A stretch of 64,000 nt of DNA from Candidatus Methylopumilus planktonicus. Its GTDB lineage: Bacteria; Pseudomonadota; Gammaproteobacteria; Burkholderiales; Methylophilaceae. A program made the position numbers and the translations under genes. Positions 1 through 7,072 of the stretch are shown here, piece by piece. The notes under the pieces were generated by a model. It saw nothing but the letters and a program-made list of their open reading frames with translations, did not search any database and was not told where the DNA came from. Location of the stretch: positions 744,001 to 808,000 of the forward strand of contig NZ_CP040984.1 in assembly GCF_006364715.1 (NCBI RefSeq), in the 5' to 3' direction. The stretch's first letter is position 1; the number at the start of each line of letters is the position of its first letter.

Positions 1-425
1 GAAGTACCCATAGGCATACCATTAGTAAGACCGAAAGAATCATCATTACCAATTTGCACAGTTAAATCTGCCATATCCGACATAGGTGATTTATTCTTCA
101 TAGAAATCACGACAATCTTAGCGCCTTTTGATTTAGCAGTTTCAAGAAGCGGCAAAAGTGTTTTTGTGCCTCCAGAACCTGAAATCACTAAAAATAGATC
201 GCCTGCTTTAATTGCTGGCGTCACAATTTCACCCACCATATTAACTTGATAGCCGCTATGCACGAGACGCATTGCAAAAAAACGTGAAACAAGTCCTGAT
301 CGTCCAGCACCGCCTACAAAAATACGGCCTGCTTCATCTATATGCTTAAGAAGCTTAGCCGCATTACTTTGTTCAGTGACTGCTAAAACGCTTGAAATTT
401 TATCTAATAGTAATTTTTGATGCAT
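1..425 (-). CDS. hxlB: 6-phospho-3-hexuloisomerase, partial (C-terminus off the left edge)
   Basis: This enzyme converts D-arabino-3-hexulose 6-phosphate to fructose 6-phosphate, the second step of formaldehyde assimilation in the ribulose-monophosphate pathway, in the cytoplasm. About 141 codons are visible, starting MHQKLLLDKISSVL and carrying the SIS sugar-phosphate fold with GGAGRSGLVSRFFAMRL near residues 37-53, followed by LFLVISGSGGT and KGAKIVVISMK. The frame is open to base 1, so the last part of a family usually near 180 residues is missing. The ATG at 423-425 is preceded by AAGGG. It lies downstream of hxlA on the same strand but beyond a strong terminator, so it either has its own weak promoter or depends on read-through. 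The family assignment is firm from motifs and neighbour. Confidence 0.93.
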   Translation of the reverse strand, partial: MHQKLLLDKISSVLAVTEQSNAAKLLKHIDEAGRIFVGGAGRSGLVSRFFAMRLVHSGYQVNMVGEIVTPAIKAGDLFLVISGSGGTKTLLPLLETAKSKGAKIVVISMKNKSPMSDMADLTVQIGNDDSFGLTNGMPMGT

Positions 426-460
426 GTTGAACCCTTTTTATTTAAAAATAAACAATCTAT

Positions 461-492
461 AAAAAAAATCCCGACTCATTGCTAAGTCGGGA
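461..492 (-). terminator. Rho-independent terminator after hxlA
   Basis: On the minus strand an 8-bp perfect stem (TCCCGACT / AGTCGGGA, bases 485-492 and 469-476) with an 8-base loop is followed directly by eight T residues (468-461). It sits 36 bases after the hxlA stop and before hxlB, so it should end or attenuate hxlA transcription. Confidence 0.85.
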
Positions 493-527
493 CTTAATTT
501 AGTTCATCAATAATTGTTTCTTAACAA

Positions 528-1160
528 TTATCCATGAGCAATTTTTGTGATTTCTGCAGCAGCAGCAGCTGGATCAGCAGCGCCGTAAATTGCAGCACCA
601 GCAACAATAATAGATGCACCAGCATCTTTAACTTGCTGAGTCGTAGCAGCTTTAACACCACCAGCAACTGAAATTTTAACGCCAGTTTTTAAACCAGCAA
701 TCATAGCTAAGTCAGCAAAAGGAGTGTGACCAGCAGCTTGTGCATCAAGACCAGTGTGAACACCGATAATTTGAACGCCTGCAGCAACACATTCTTTTGT
801 TAAAGCTTCTTTGTTTGCAACGTTGATCATGTCAACTTGAACTTCTTTACCGTATTTCTTAGCAGCAGCAACTACGCCTTTGATTGTAGCAATGCCTGAA
901 GCGCCAAGAACTGTACAGATGTCTGCGCCAGCTTTGTAGAATGGCTCAGACTCATATTCACCTGCATCCATTGTTTTTAAGTCAACAAGGATTTGGTTCT
1001 TAGGGAATTTTGCTTTTAATGTTTCAAGAAGCTTGATACCGTTATGCTTAATGCATGGTGTACCAATTTCAAGGATGTCTACGTGTGGAGCAACTTTAGC
1101 TGCTAATGCAACTGTTGCGTCAAAATCTAATGAATCTAATGCCATTTGTGTTAAAGCCAT
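528..1160 (-). CDS. hxlA: 3-hexulose-6-phosphate synthase
   Basis: This enzyme condenses formaldehyde with ribulose 5-phosphate to form hexulose 6-phosphate, the entry step of the RuMP cycle in methylotrophs. The 210-residue length is standard for the single-domain enzyme. It has the OMP-decarboxylase-like TIM barrel, with motifs EIGTPCIKHNG near 31-41, LVDLKTMDAGEYE near 58-70 (the acid and lysine cluster of the active site), GVHTGLDAQAAG near 133-144 and VAGGVKAATTQQ near 164-175. The start at 1160 is preceded by GGAGAAAAACC. A near-perfect sigma70 promoter lies about 80 bp upstream and a strong terminator follows, which indicates a highly expressed transcription unit of its own. The alanine-rich stretches and C-free barrel are ordinary for the family. 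Identification is very secure. Confidence 0.97.
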   Translation of the reverse strand: MALTQMALDSLDFDATVALAAKVAPHVDILEIGTPCIKHNGIKLLETLKAKFPKNQILVDLKTMDAGEYESEPFYKAGADICTVLGASGIATIKGVVAAAKKYGKEVQVDMINVANKEALTKECVAAGVQIIGVHTGLDAQAAGHTPFADLAMIAGLKTGVKISVAGGVKAATTQQVKDAGASIIVAGAAIYGAADPAAAAAEITKIAHG

Positions 1161-1189
1161 GGTTTTTCTCCGTATTTATTACAAGTTTT

Positions 1190-1242
1190 CTAAAATAGTT
1201 CGTTGCTAAAAGGAAGTTTGAACTTCATGAAGCAGGAAACCG
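1190..1242 (-). promoter_or_regulatory. Structured hxlA leader with 12-codon leader ORF
   Basis: Between the hxlA promoter and the gene, bases 1213-1226 form the inverted repeat GAAGTT-tg-AACTTC, overlapped by the perfect palindrome CTTCATGAAG at 1223-1232. On the minus strand the same bases open a small frame, MKFKLPFSNELF and stop (1228 to 1190), beginning only a few bases after the predicted transcription start. Either the overlapping arms or the short frame could influence expression; this is inference from sequence only. Confidence 0.3.
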
Positions 1243-1271
1243 ATCATATAGGGCTAATCATTTTGTGTCAA
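1243..1271 (-). promoter_or_regulatory. Sigma70 promoter of hxlA
   Basis: On the minus strand TTGACA (1271-1266) and TATGAT (1248-1243) are separated by exactly 17 bases. The -35 element is a consensus match and the -10 has one mismatch, the best promoter match seen in the window. It fits the high expression expected of hexulose-phosphate synthase. Confidence 0.85.
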
Positions 1272-1328
1272 TAATCAACCCTACTCACTCTATAGTCATT
1301 TAAGGTCATTTTTATGACAATAAATGGT

Positions 1329-2279
1329 TTATAGCTTTTCGTTTAAAGCTGTTTCGAGTTTGTTTTGATCCACTACGAAACCACGAATACCTTCTGAAAG
1401 TTTTTCAGTTGCCATCGCATCTTCATTCAATGCAAAGCGGAATTCATCCTCAGTCATTTTAGCTGGGGCTGATTTTGTAGCGCCGCCGTCTTTGAGTAAC
1501 CTTGGTAAATCTCCCTGGGTTGCTTCAAGCTCCTGAAGTAAATTTGGTGCAATTGTTAAGCGATCACAACCAGCTAGTGCTGTAATTTCATCGATATTTC
1601 TAAAGGATGCACCCATCACAACTGTTTTATATCCATGCTCTTTATAGTAAGCGTAAATTTTACGAACAGATATAACGCCTGGATCTTCTTCTGAAGAATA
1701 AGTATTACCAGTTTTAGCTTTATACCAATCAAGGATACGACCAACAAATGGTGAAATAAGAAATACGCCAGCCTCAGCGCATGCGCGGGCTTGTCCGAAA
1801 CCAAAAAGAAGTGTTAAGTTACAATTAATGCCTTCTTTTTCTAAAATTTCGCCTGCTTTAATCCCTTCCCATGTGGAAGCCAATTTAATAAGTACGCGAT
1901 CTTTTTTAACGCCAGCCTCATCGTAAAGACCAATTAATTTTCTACCCTTTTTAACCATCGCATCAATATTGAAGGATAAGCGCGCATCTACTTCAGTAGA
2001 AATACGGCCAGGAATATGTTTTAGGATTTCAAGCCCTACAAGCACAGCTAACTTGTCAGCTGCATCTTCAACCTGCTGAGTCTTATTGCTGCTTTTAGAT
2101 TTGGCGTATGCAATAGCTTCCTTGATCATAGGCTCGCATTGAGGGAGCGTGCTTGCTTTTAATAGTAAAGATGGGTTAGTCGTTGCGTCGTAGGGTTTTA
2201 CTGTCTTAATTGCTTCCACGTCACCAGTATCTGCAACGATCGTTGTCATGCCTTTTAATTGCTCTAATAATGTTGCCAT
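1329..2279 (-). CDS. tal: Transaldolase
   Basis: Transaldolase moves a dihydroxyacetone unit between sugar phosphates and regenerates ribulose 5-phosphate in the rearrangement branch of the RuMP cycle. At 316 residues it matches the TalB-type subfamily. The motif YDATTNPSLLLKA starts at residue 30, and the Schiff-base lysine is K132 in VLIKLASTWEG, the same position as in the E. coli enzyme. FGFGQARACAEAG and ISPFVGRILDWY follow in the expected order. The start is supported by GGAGATTTAAAGC before the ATG. It runs in the same direction as hxlA, 168 bp upstream of it, and is divergent from ppsA, so both ends of the carbon route from formaldehyde to C3 units are encoded together. Confidence 0.97.
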   Translation of the reverse strand: MATLLEQLKGMTTIVADTGDVEAIKTVKPYDATTNPSLLLKASTLPQCEPMIKEAIAYAKSKSSNKTQQVEDAADKLAVLVGLEILKHIPGRISTEVDARLSFNIDAMVKKGRKLIGLYDEAGVKKDRVLIKLASTWEGIKAGEILEKEGINCNLTLLFGFGQARACAEAGVFLISPFVGRILDWYKAKTGNTYSSEEDPGVISVRKIYAYYKEHGYKTVVMGASFRNIDEITALAGCDRLTIAPNLLQELEATQGDLPRLLKDGGATKSAPAKMTEDEFRFALNEDAMATEKLSEGIRGFVVDQNKLETALNEKL

Positions 2280-2752
2280 TGCTTTAAATCTCCAAAAAAT
2301 GATGTCTTCGAAATCGGAGGGTAAATTATATATGAATTGACTTGTAATCTTGTGATTTCAGCACTTGTTTTACACTTTAAACACCACTTTTTAAGGGTGA
2401 AACAACTCATCCATATGAAATATCTTAATCAAATAATCACTTTTATGAAATTTAACGTATTTTGTAGCTTTTTGTATGAGTTTTAACAATATTTAGACTC
2501 ATTTAACGTAAGATGTAGCTCATTTTGGATCACTTAACGACACCCTATTCTTGTTAGCTTAAGAAATGAAGGCTTTAGGATGAGTATTCAGATGACAACG
2601 GGGTAGTAATTTGGCAAAATGACGTCTTTTTATGACACCTCTCATTAAAGATTTTGATGTTGACATCTTTGTCGTAAAAACCAATTACACTTAAAACATC
2701 ATTATAAAAAGTTCAATGTTAAGTTCTTCTAGCTATTAACCCAAGGGCCCTT
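2280..2752. promoter_or_regulatory. Divergent tal / ppsA control region
   Basis: This is a 473-bp gap with no convincing gene. On the minus strand a TATAAT-like element near 2326-2331 could serve tal, with a poor -35. On the plus strand TTGACA occurs at 2660-2665 inside the palindrome GATGT-tg-ACATC (2656-2667), but no good -10 follows at 17 bases. A 19-bp direct repeat (separate entry) lies at 2451 and 2502, and a weaker related CTTAACGACAC occurs near 2532. The density of repeats suggests an activator or repressor site. Confidence 0.5.
2451..2520 (+). repeat. Pair of 19-bp direct repeats, 51 bp apart
   Basis: TTTAACGTATTTTGTAGCT (2451-2469) and TTTAACGTAAGATGTAGCT (2502-2520) share TTTAACGTA-N3-TGTAGCT. 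The start-to-start distance of 51 bp is close to five helical turns, placing both copies on the same face of the DNA, as expected for operator half-sites of one regulator. Confidence 0.55.
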
Positions 2753-5116
2753 ATGTCAGCACACGTCATTCCATTAGAAAATCTTCGAAATACAGACGTC
2801 AGTTCTGTTGGAGGGAAGAATGCATCTCTAGGTGAAATGATTTCTCAGCTTCATGCTAAAGGTGTTCGAGTGCCAACTGGATTCGCAACCACAGCACATG
2901 CATTTAGAGAATTTTTAGCGCATAACAAACTCGACGAAAAAATTGCCAATGAACTTAAAGCATTAAACACGGACGACACTTCTGCATTAGCGATTAGCGG
3001 AAAAAAAATTAGGCAATGGATTGTTGATACACCCCTTCCTTCTGACTTAGAAAAGTCCATTGAAGAAAACTACACACGACTCATCAAAAATTCTGCGGAC
3101 GGGACTACATTTGCAGTTAGGTCTTCTGCAACAGCGGAGGACTTACCTGACGCCTCCTTTGCCGGCCAGCAAGAAAGCTTCTTGAATATTCACGGCGTAG
3201 AGCATATCAAGCACGCTATTAAAGAAGTGTTTGCATCCCTTTATAATGATCGCGCTATTTCATATCGCGTGCATAAGGGTTTCGTACATGCTGATGTTGC
3301 AATTTCAGCAGGTGTGCAACAGATGGTAAGAAGTGATATTGGATGCTCAGGTGTGATGTTTACGATTGATACCGAATCTGGATTTAAAGATGTTGTGTTT
3401 ATTACTGCCTCTTATGGCTTAGGTGAGACAGTTGTTCAAGGTGCTGTTAATCCAGACGAGTTTTATGTTTTCAAACCTCTTTTAAAAGAAGGTAAACCAG
3501 CGATCATACGACGCTCCATTGGATCTAAAAAAATTAAAATGGTTTTTAGTGATGCAACACAAGCTGGAAAAAGTACACATACGATTGATGTGGATCCTAA
3601 AGAAAGTGATTCTTTTAGCTTAGACGATCAAGATATTCTAGAGCTTGCTCAATATGCCGTCACTATTGAATCTCATTATGGATGTCCTATGGATATTGAA
3701 TGGGGCAGAAATGGTTTAGATGGAAAAATTTATATCCTCCAAGCAAGACCTGAAACGGTAAAGTCTCAATCAAAAAATGCAGTGGAAATATTTAAATTAA
3801 AAGGAACTGGTAAAGCGATTGTAGCTGGACGTGCGGTCACACAAAAAATTGGTATCGGTCCTGTTCGTATTGTTAAAGACCCATCTGAAATGCACTCGGT
3901 TCTTCCTGGTGATGTGCTGGTCGCAGATATGACCGACCCTAATTGGGAGCCTGTCATGAAAAGAGCTTCGGCACTTGTCACTAATCGCGGCGGTCGCACA
4001 TGTCATGCTGCGATCATTGCTCGCGAACTCGGTATCCCAGCTATTGTAGGAAGCGTTAATGCAACCGAACTTCTTCAAGAAGGTGAGATTGTGACCGTAT
4101 GTTGTTCAGAAGGTGAAACTGGATTTGTTTTTCAAGGTGCACTTGAATATGAGGTGAATACGGAAAAAGAAACTATCCTTCCTACCCCTCCAGTAAAAAT
4201 TATGATGAATGTTGGTAATCCAGACATGGCATTTACCTTTGCTCAAACACCAAATGACGGTGTGGGTTTAGCGCGTCTAGAATTTGTTATCAATAATATG
4301 ATTGGCATTCACCCTAAAGCCATTTTAAATTATGCAGCAATGCCACTAGACATTCAAAAACAAATCACACATCGTGCTCGCGGCTACCTTAATCCTAAAC
4401 AATTTTATATTGATAAAGTCGCTGAGGGTGTTGCAACAATTGCTGCAGCGTTTTACCCAAAACCTGTCATTGTAAGAACGTCTGATTTCAAATCGAATGA
4501 ATATAAAAAATTAGTGGGTGGAGATATTTACGAGCCAGATGAAGAAAATCCAATGATCGGATTTAGAGGTGCAGCCCGTTATATGTCAGAAGATTTTAAG
4601 GACTGCTTTGTCATGGAATGCCAAGCCATGAAAAAGGTGCGTGAAACATTGGGTCTAACGAATGTAGAAATCATGATTCCATTTGTGAGGACTCTAGAAG
4701 AAGCCAAAGAGGTGACATCAATCATGGCAGCTAACGGTCTTAAGCGTGGCGACCAAGGCCTTCGTTTAATTATGATGTGTGAAGTCCCATCGAATGCCAT
4801 CTTAGCTGAAGCATTTCTTGAGTACTTCGACGGATTCTCGATTGGATCAAACGATTTAACTCAGCTGACATTAGGCACTGATCGTGACTCTGGTATTTTG
4901 GCAGATGGTTTTGATGAAAGAAATGATGCAGTAAAATTACTGATTCAAATGGCGATTACAGCCGCTAAAAAAACAAAGAAATACATTGGGATTTGCGGCC
5001 AGGGCCCATCAGATCATCCCGACTTTGCAGAATGGCTTGTTAAAGAGGGTATTTCATCTATGTCACTCAATCCTGATACTGTCATCAGCACCTGGAAACG
5101 TATTAGCCCAAAATAA
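2753..5116 (+). CDS. ppsA: Phosphoenolpyruvate synthase (pyruvate, water dikinase)
   Basis: PEP synthase makes PEP from pyruvate and ATP with AMP and phosphate as products, feeding gluconeogenesis; in a RuMP methylotroph it links C3 products back to sugar phosphates. The 787 residues match the family. The ATP-grasp nucleotide-binding domain comes first (SVGGKNASLGEM near 18-29, FAVRSSATAEDLPDASFAG near 120-138). Next is the swivelling phosphohistidine domain with GGRTCHAAIIARELGIP, catalytic histidine H418. The C-terminal PEP/pyruvate TIM barrel carries MIGFRGAARY, FSIGSNDLTQLTLG and GICGQGPSDHPDFAEWL with the catalytic cysteine. ATG follows AAGGGCCCTT, and the stop overlaps the ppsR start (TAATG), so the two are translationally coupled. 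Confidence 0.97.
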   Translation: MSAHVIPLENLRNTDVSSVGGKNASLGEMISQLHAKGVRVPTGFATTAHAFREFLAHNKLDEKIANELKALNTDDTSALAISGKKIRQWIVDTPLPSDLEKSIEENYTRLIKNSADGTTFAVRSSATAEDLPDASFAGQQESFLNIHGVEHIKHAIKEVFASLYNDRAISYRVHKGFVHADVAISAGVQQMVRSDIGCSGVMFTIDTESGFKDVVFITASYGLGETVVQGAVNPDEFYVFKPLLKEGKPAIIRRSIGSKKIKMVFSDATQAGKSTHTIDVDPKESDSFSLDDQDILELAQYAVTIESHYGCPMDIEWGRNGLDGKIYILQARPETVKSQSKNAVEIFKLKGTGKAIVAGRAVTQKIGIGPVRIVKDPSEMHSVLPGDVLVADMTDPNWEPVMKRASALVTNRGGRTCHAAIIARELGIPAIVGSVNATELLQEGEIVTVCCSEGETGFVFQGALEYEVNTEKETILPTPPVKIMMNVGNPDMAFTFAQTPNDGVGLARLEFVINNMIGIHPKAILNYAAMPLDIQKQITHRARGYLNPKQFYIDKVAEGVATIAAAFYPKPVIVRTSDFKSNEYKKLVGGDIYEPDEENPMIGFRGAARYMSEDFKDCFVMECQAMKKVRETLGLTNVEIMIPFVRTLEEAKEVTSIMAANGLKRGDQGLRLIMMCEVPSNAILAEAFLEYFDGFSIGSNDLTQLTLGTDRDSGILADGFDERNDAVKLLIQMAITAAKKTKKYIGICGQGPSDHPDFAEWLVKEGISSMSLNPDTVISTWKRISPK

Positions 5117-5931
5117 TGGCAAAACAAAAAAGAACAGCGTTCTTTATTTCAGATGGAACAGGCATTACTGCCGGAGCATTAGGTCAGCTTTTAGCGCACT
5201 TTCCAGAAACACAATTTGCGCAAATTAGAATTCCATTTACCGATTCAGATGCCAAAGTAGATGACGCTCAAAAGCGTATCGTCAATGCAAAAATGGAAAA
5301 TGGGGAAAGACCTATTGTCATCATGTCCATTGGCAACCAAAAACTTCGCGCAGAACTTAAAGAAGTTGATGCTTATTACATCGATCTTTTCGATGCATTT
5401 ATTGATCCCTTAGGTGTTGAGTTAAAAGAAGAGCCTCTGACCAGACCAGGCGTTGCTCACAGTATTTCAGGTGCTAATTACTCTGACAGAATGGAAGCGA
5501 TTAATTTTGCTTTGGGCCACGATGACGGAATGACACATAATGGTTTAAATCAAGCCAATGTTATTTTAGTTGGTGTATCAAGATCAGGCAAAACACCTAC
5601 AAGTATTTATCTTGCTATGCAATTCGGTATTAAAGCCGCGAACTATCCCTTAACACCTGAAGATTTTGAAAGAAAAGCACTCCCGCCTATTTTAGAAGGT
5701 TATATCGATAAAATTTTCGGATTAACGATACAAGCAGATCGTTTGAGTAGCCTTCGAAGTGAAAGACGCCCAAATAGCACATACGCTTCACTAGATAACT
5801 GCAGAAAAGAAATTACTGACTGTGAAAATCTTATGAAGCGAGCAGGTATTCCTTGGGCAGACTCAACGACGCGCTCAGTCGAAGAGCTATCAGCTATCAT
5901 CTTACAAAAAATTCGCCAACCTAATACTTAA
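5116..5931 (+). CDS. ppsR: PEP synthase regulatory protein (bifunctional kinase / pyrophosphorylase)
   Basis: PpsR (DUF299 family) inactivates PEP synthase by ADP-dependent threonine phosphorylation and reactivates it by Pi-dependent dephosphorylation. The 271-residue protein begins with the hallmark AFFISDGTGITAGALG near 8-23 and has the P-loop-like GVSRSGKTPTSIYLAMQFG starting at residue 153. SLRSERRPNSTYASLDNC near 213-230 and RAGIPWADSTTRSVEE near 241-256 are also family signatures. The gene overlaps the ppsA stop codon by one base, and it is functionally paired with that enzyme. No terminator was seen before the convergent peroxidase gene, 7 bp away. Confidence 0.96.
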   Translation: MAKQKRTAFFISDGTGITAGALGQLLAHFPETQFAQIRIPFTDSDAKVDDAQKRIVNAKMENGERPIVIMSIGNQKLRAELKEVDAYYIDLFDAFIDPLGVELKEEPLTRPGVAHSISGANYSDRMEAINFALGHDDGMTHNGLNQANVILVGVSRSGKTPTSIYLAMQFGIKAANYPLTPEDFERKALPPILEGYIDKIFGLTIQADRLSSLRSERRPNSTYASLDNCRKEITDCENLMKRAGIPWADSTTRSVEELSAIILQKIRQPNT

Positions 5932-5938
5932 AAACTCA

Positions 5939-6466
5939 TTACTTTAATTCTGCTTTAATTTTATCTACGATCTCAGCTGAGTCGGGTGTGACATCACTCG
6001 TGAATGCATATACTTTTTTACCTTGAGGCAATATTAAGTATTTATGAAAATTCCATTGAGGCATTTGGCCTGAAGCCTTAATGAGCTCTTGATAAAATGG
6101 GTTTGCATTTTTACCTGTGACATTTGATTTTGTGGTCATTGGAAATTCAACCGCATATGTAAGCTTACAAAAATCTTTAACTTCTTTATCGGTACTTAAC
6201 TCTTGGTTAAAGTCGTTAGATGGAAAACCGATCACTAATAAACCTTTACTATGATATTTCTTATATAGAGCCTCTAAAGCATTAAATTGTGGGGTAAATC
6301 CACACTTACTTGCAGTATTTACGACTAATATAGGTTTTGACTGATAATCACATAAGTTAATTTTATCTCCTTGAAGTGTATTAAACTGATGATTATATAT
6401 AGAGGGGCAGGCAGCATAAGTCATGGCTGGTATTATCCAAAAAAATAAAAGTAAAAAAATTTTCAT
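5939..6466 (-). CDS. Glutathione peroxidase / thioredoxin-type thiol peroxidase, exported
   Basis: This thiol peroxidase of the GPx family reduces hydroperoxides. The start is taken at the ATG at 6464-6466, giving 175 residues with a clear signal peptide (MKIFLLLFFWIIPAMTYAAC), so the enzyme should act in the periplasm; a longer frame reaching 6493 adds nine residues that spoil the signal. The catalytic motif NTASKCGFTPQF has cysteine (C55 from this start), not selenocysteine. GFPSNDFNQE replaces the usual FPCNQF-Q-E, and WNFHKYLI supplies the tetrad Trp and Asn. A second resolving-type cysteine occurs in VKDFCKLTY. It is convergent with ppsR and divergent from the next gene. Confidence 0.88.
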   Translation of the reverse strand: MKIFLLLFFWIIPAMTYAACPSIYNHQFNTLQGDKINLCDYQSKPILVVNTASKCGFTPQFNALEALYKKYHSKGLLVIGFPSNDFNQELSTDKEVKDFCKLTYAVEFPMTTKSNVTGKNANPFYQELIKASGQMPQWNFHKYLILPQGKKVYAFTSDVTPDSAEIVDKIKAELK

Positions 6467-6526
6467 GAAACTAGTCTCAAAGTAGAATGTCAATTTGACT
6501 ACTCAATCTTACTATAATTCAAAAAA

Positions 6527-7069
6527 ATGTTAAAAATATTAGTCACTCTTTCAATTTTCTTTGCTTTAGTTACGCAAACAATAATATCTGAGGTAAAAGC
6601 GAATACAAATTACGATTATTTGATACACATCAATGAAAGTTTTGATAAGCATCCAATTCATCTAACCGGTTTTTATAGGCAAGGATATTGGATTAAGCAG
6701 GCTTCACTTTTAAAAAAAGCAGCCGTGACCGGACTGCCCAACAGTGCTTTATGCGAAAAAGGTAATTACGGAAATTTAGTTTTATCTTTAGATCCTCACA
6801 TTTTTTATAACCCAAAAATGACAACCTTCTACGGCACACTCAAAGCAAAAATTTATAATCAAGATGGAAAGGTCCTAAAGAAGATGAAAGTGGAAGATGA
6901 GTTGATCGGCAGAATAGATATCTTGCATGAAATACCAATTGATAAACTATATAAAAAACTTTTACTGGCACTTGATGAACAAATTAAAAATGATTCTGAA
7001 ATCAATCTGCGACGCAGTGACAAAAAATCACAAGGAATAGAAGGCACTTTTTGCCTAATGCTAGACTAA
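6527..7069 (+). CDS. Unknown exported protein
   Basis: I do not recognise this 180-residue protein. It opens with a hydrophobic segment typical of a signal peptide (LVTLSIFFALVTQTIISEVKA, cut to mature NTNYDYL), so it is probably periplasmic or outer-membrane associated. The mature part is lysine-rich, with LDPHIFYNPKMTTFYGTLK in the middle and two cysteines (C78 in SALCEKGNYG and C176 in GTFCLMLD) that could form a disulfide. The last 30 residues before GTFCLMLD are strongly basic. It stands alone between a divergent peroxidase gene and the convergent fumarase gene. The reading frame is intact and the composition is like its neighbours, so I take it as a real gene without an assigned function. 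Confidence 0.72.
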   Translation: MLKILVTLSIFFALVTQTIISEVKANTNYDYLIHINESFDKHPIHLTGFYRQGYWIKQASLLKKAAVTGLPNSALCEKGNYGNLVLSLDPHIFYNPKMTTFYGTLKAKIYNQDGKVLKKMKVEDELIGRIDILHEIPIDKLYKKLLLALDEQIKNDSEINLRRSDKKSQGIEGTFCLMLD

Positions 7070-7072
7070 GAT

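Noticed and set aside
5939..6466. Selenocysteine in the glutathione peroxidase
   Set aside because: The active-site codon is a normal cysteine codon with no in-frame TGA, so a selenoprotein is excluded.
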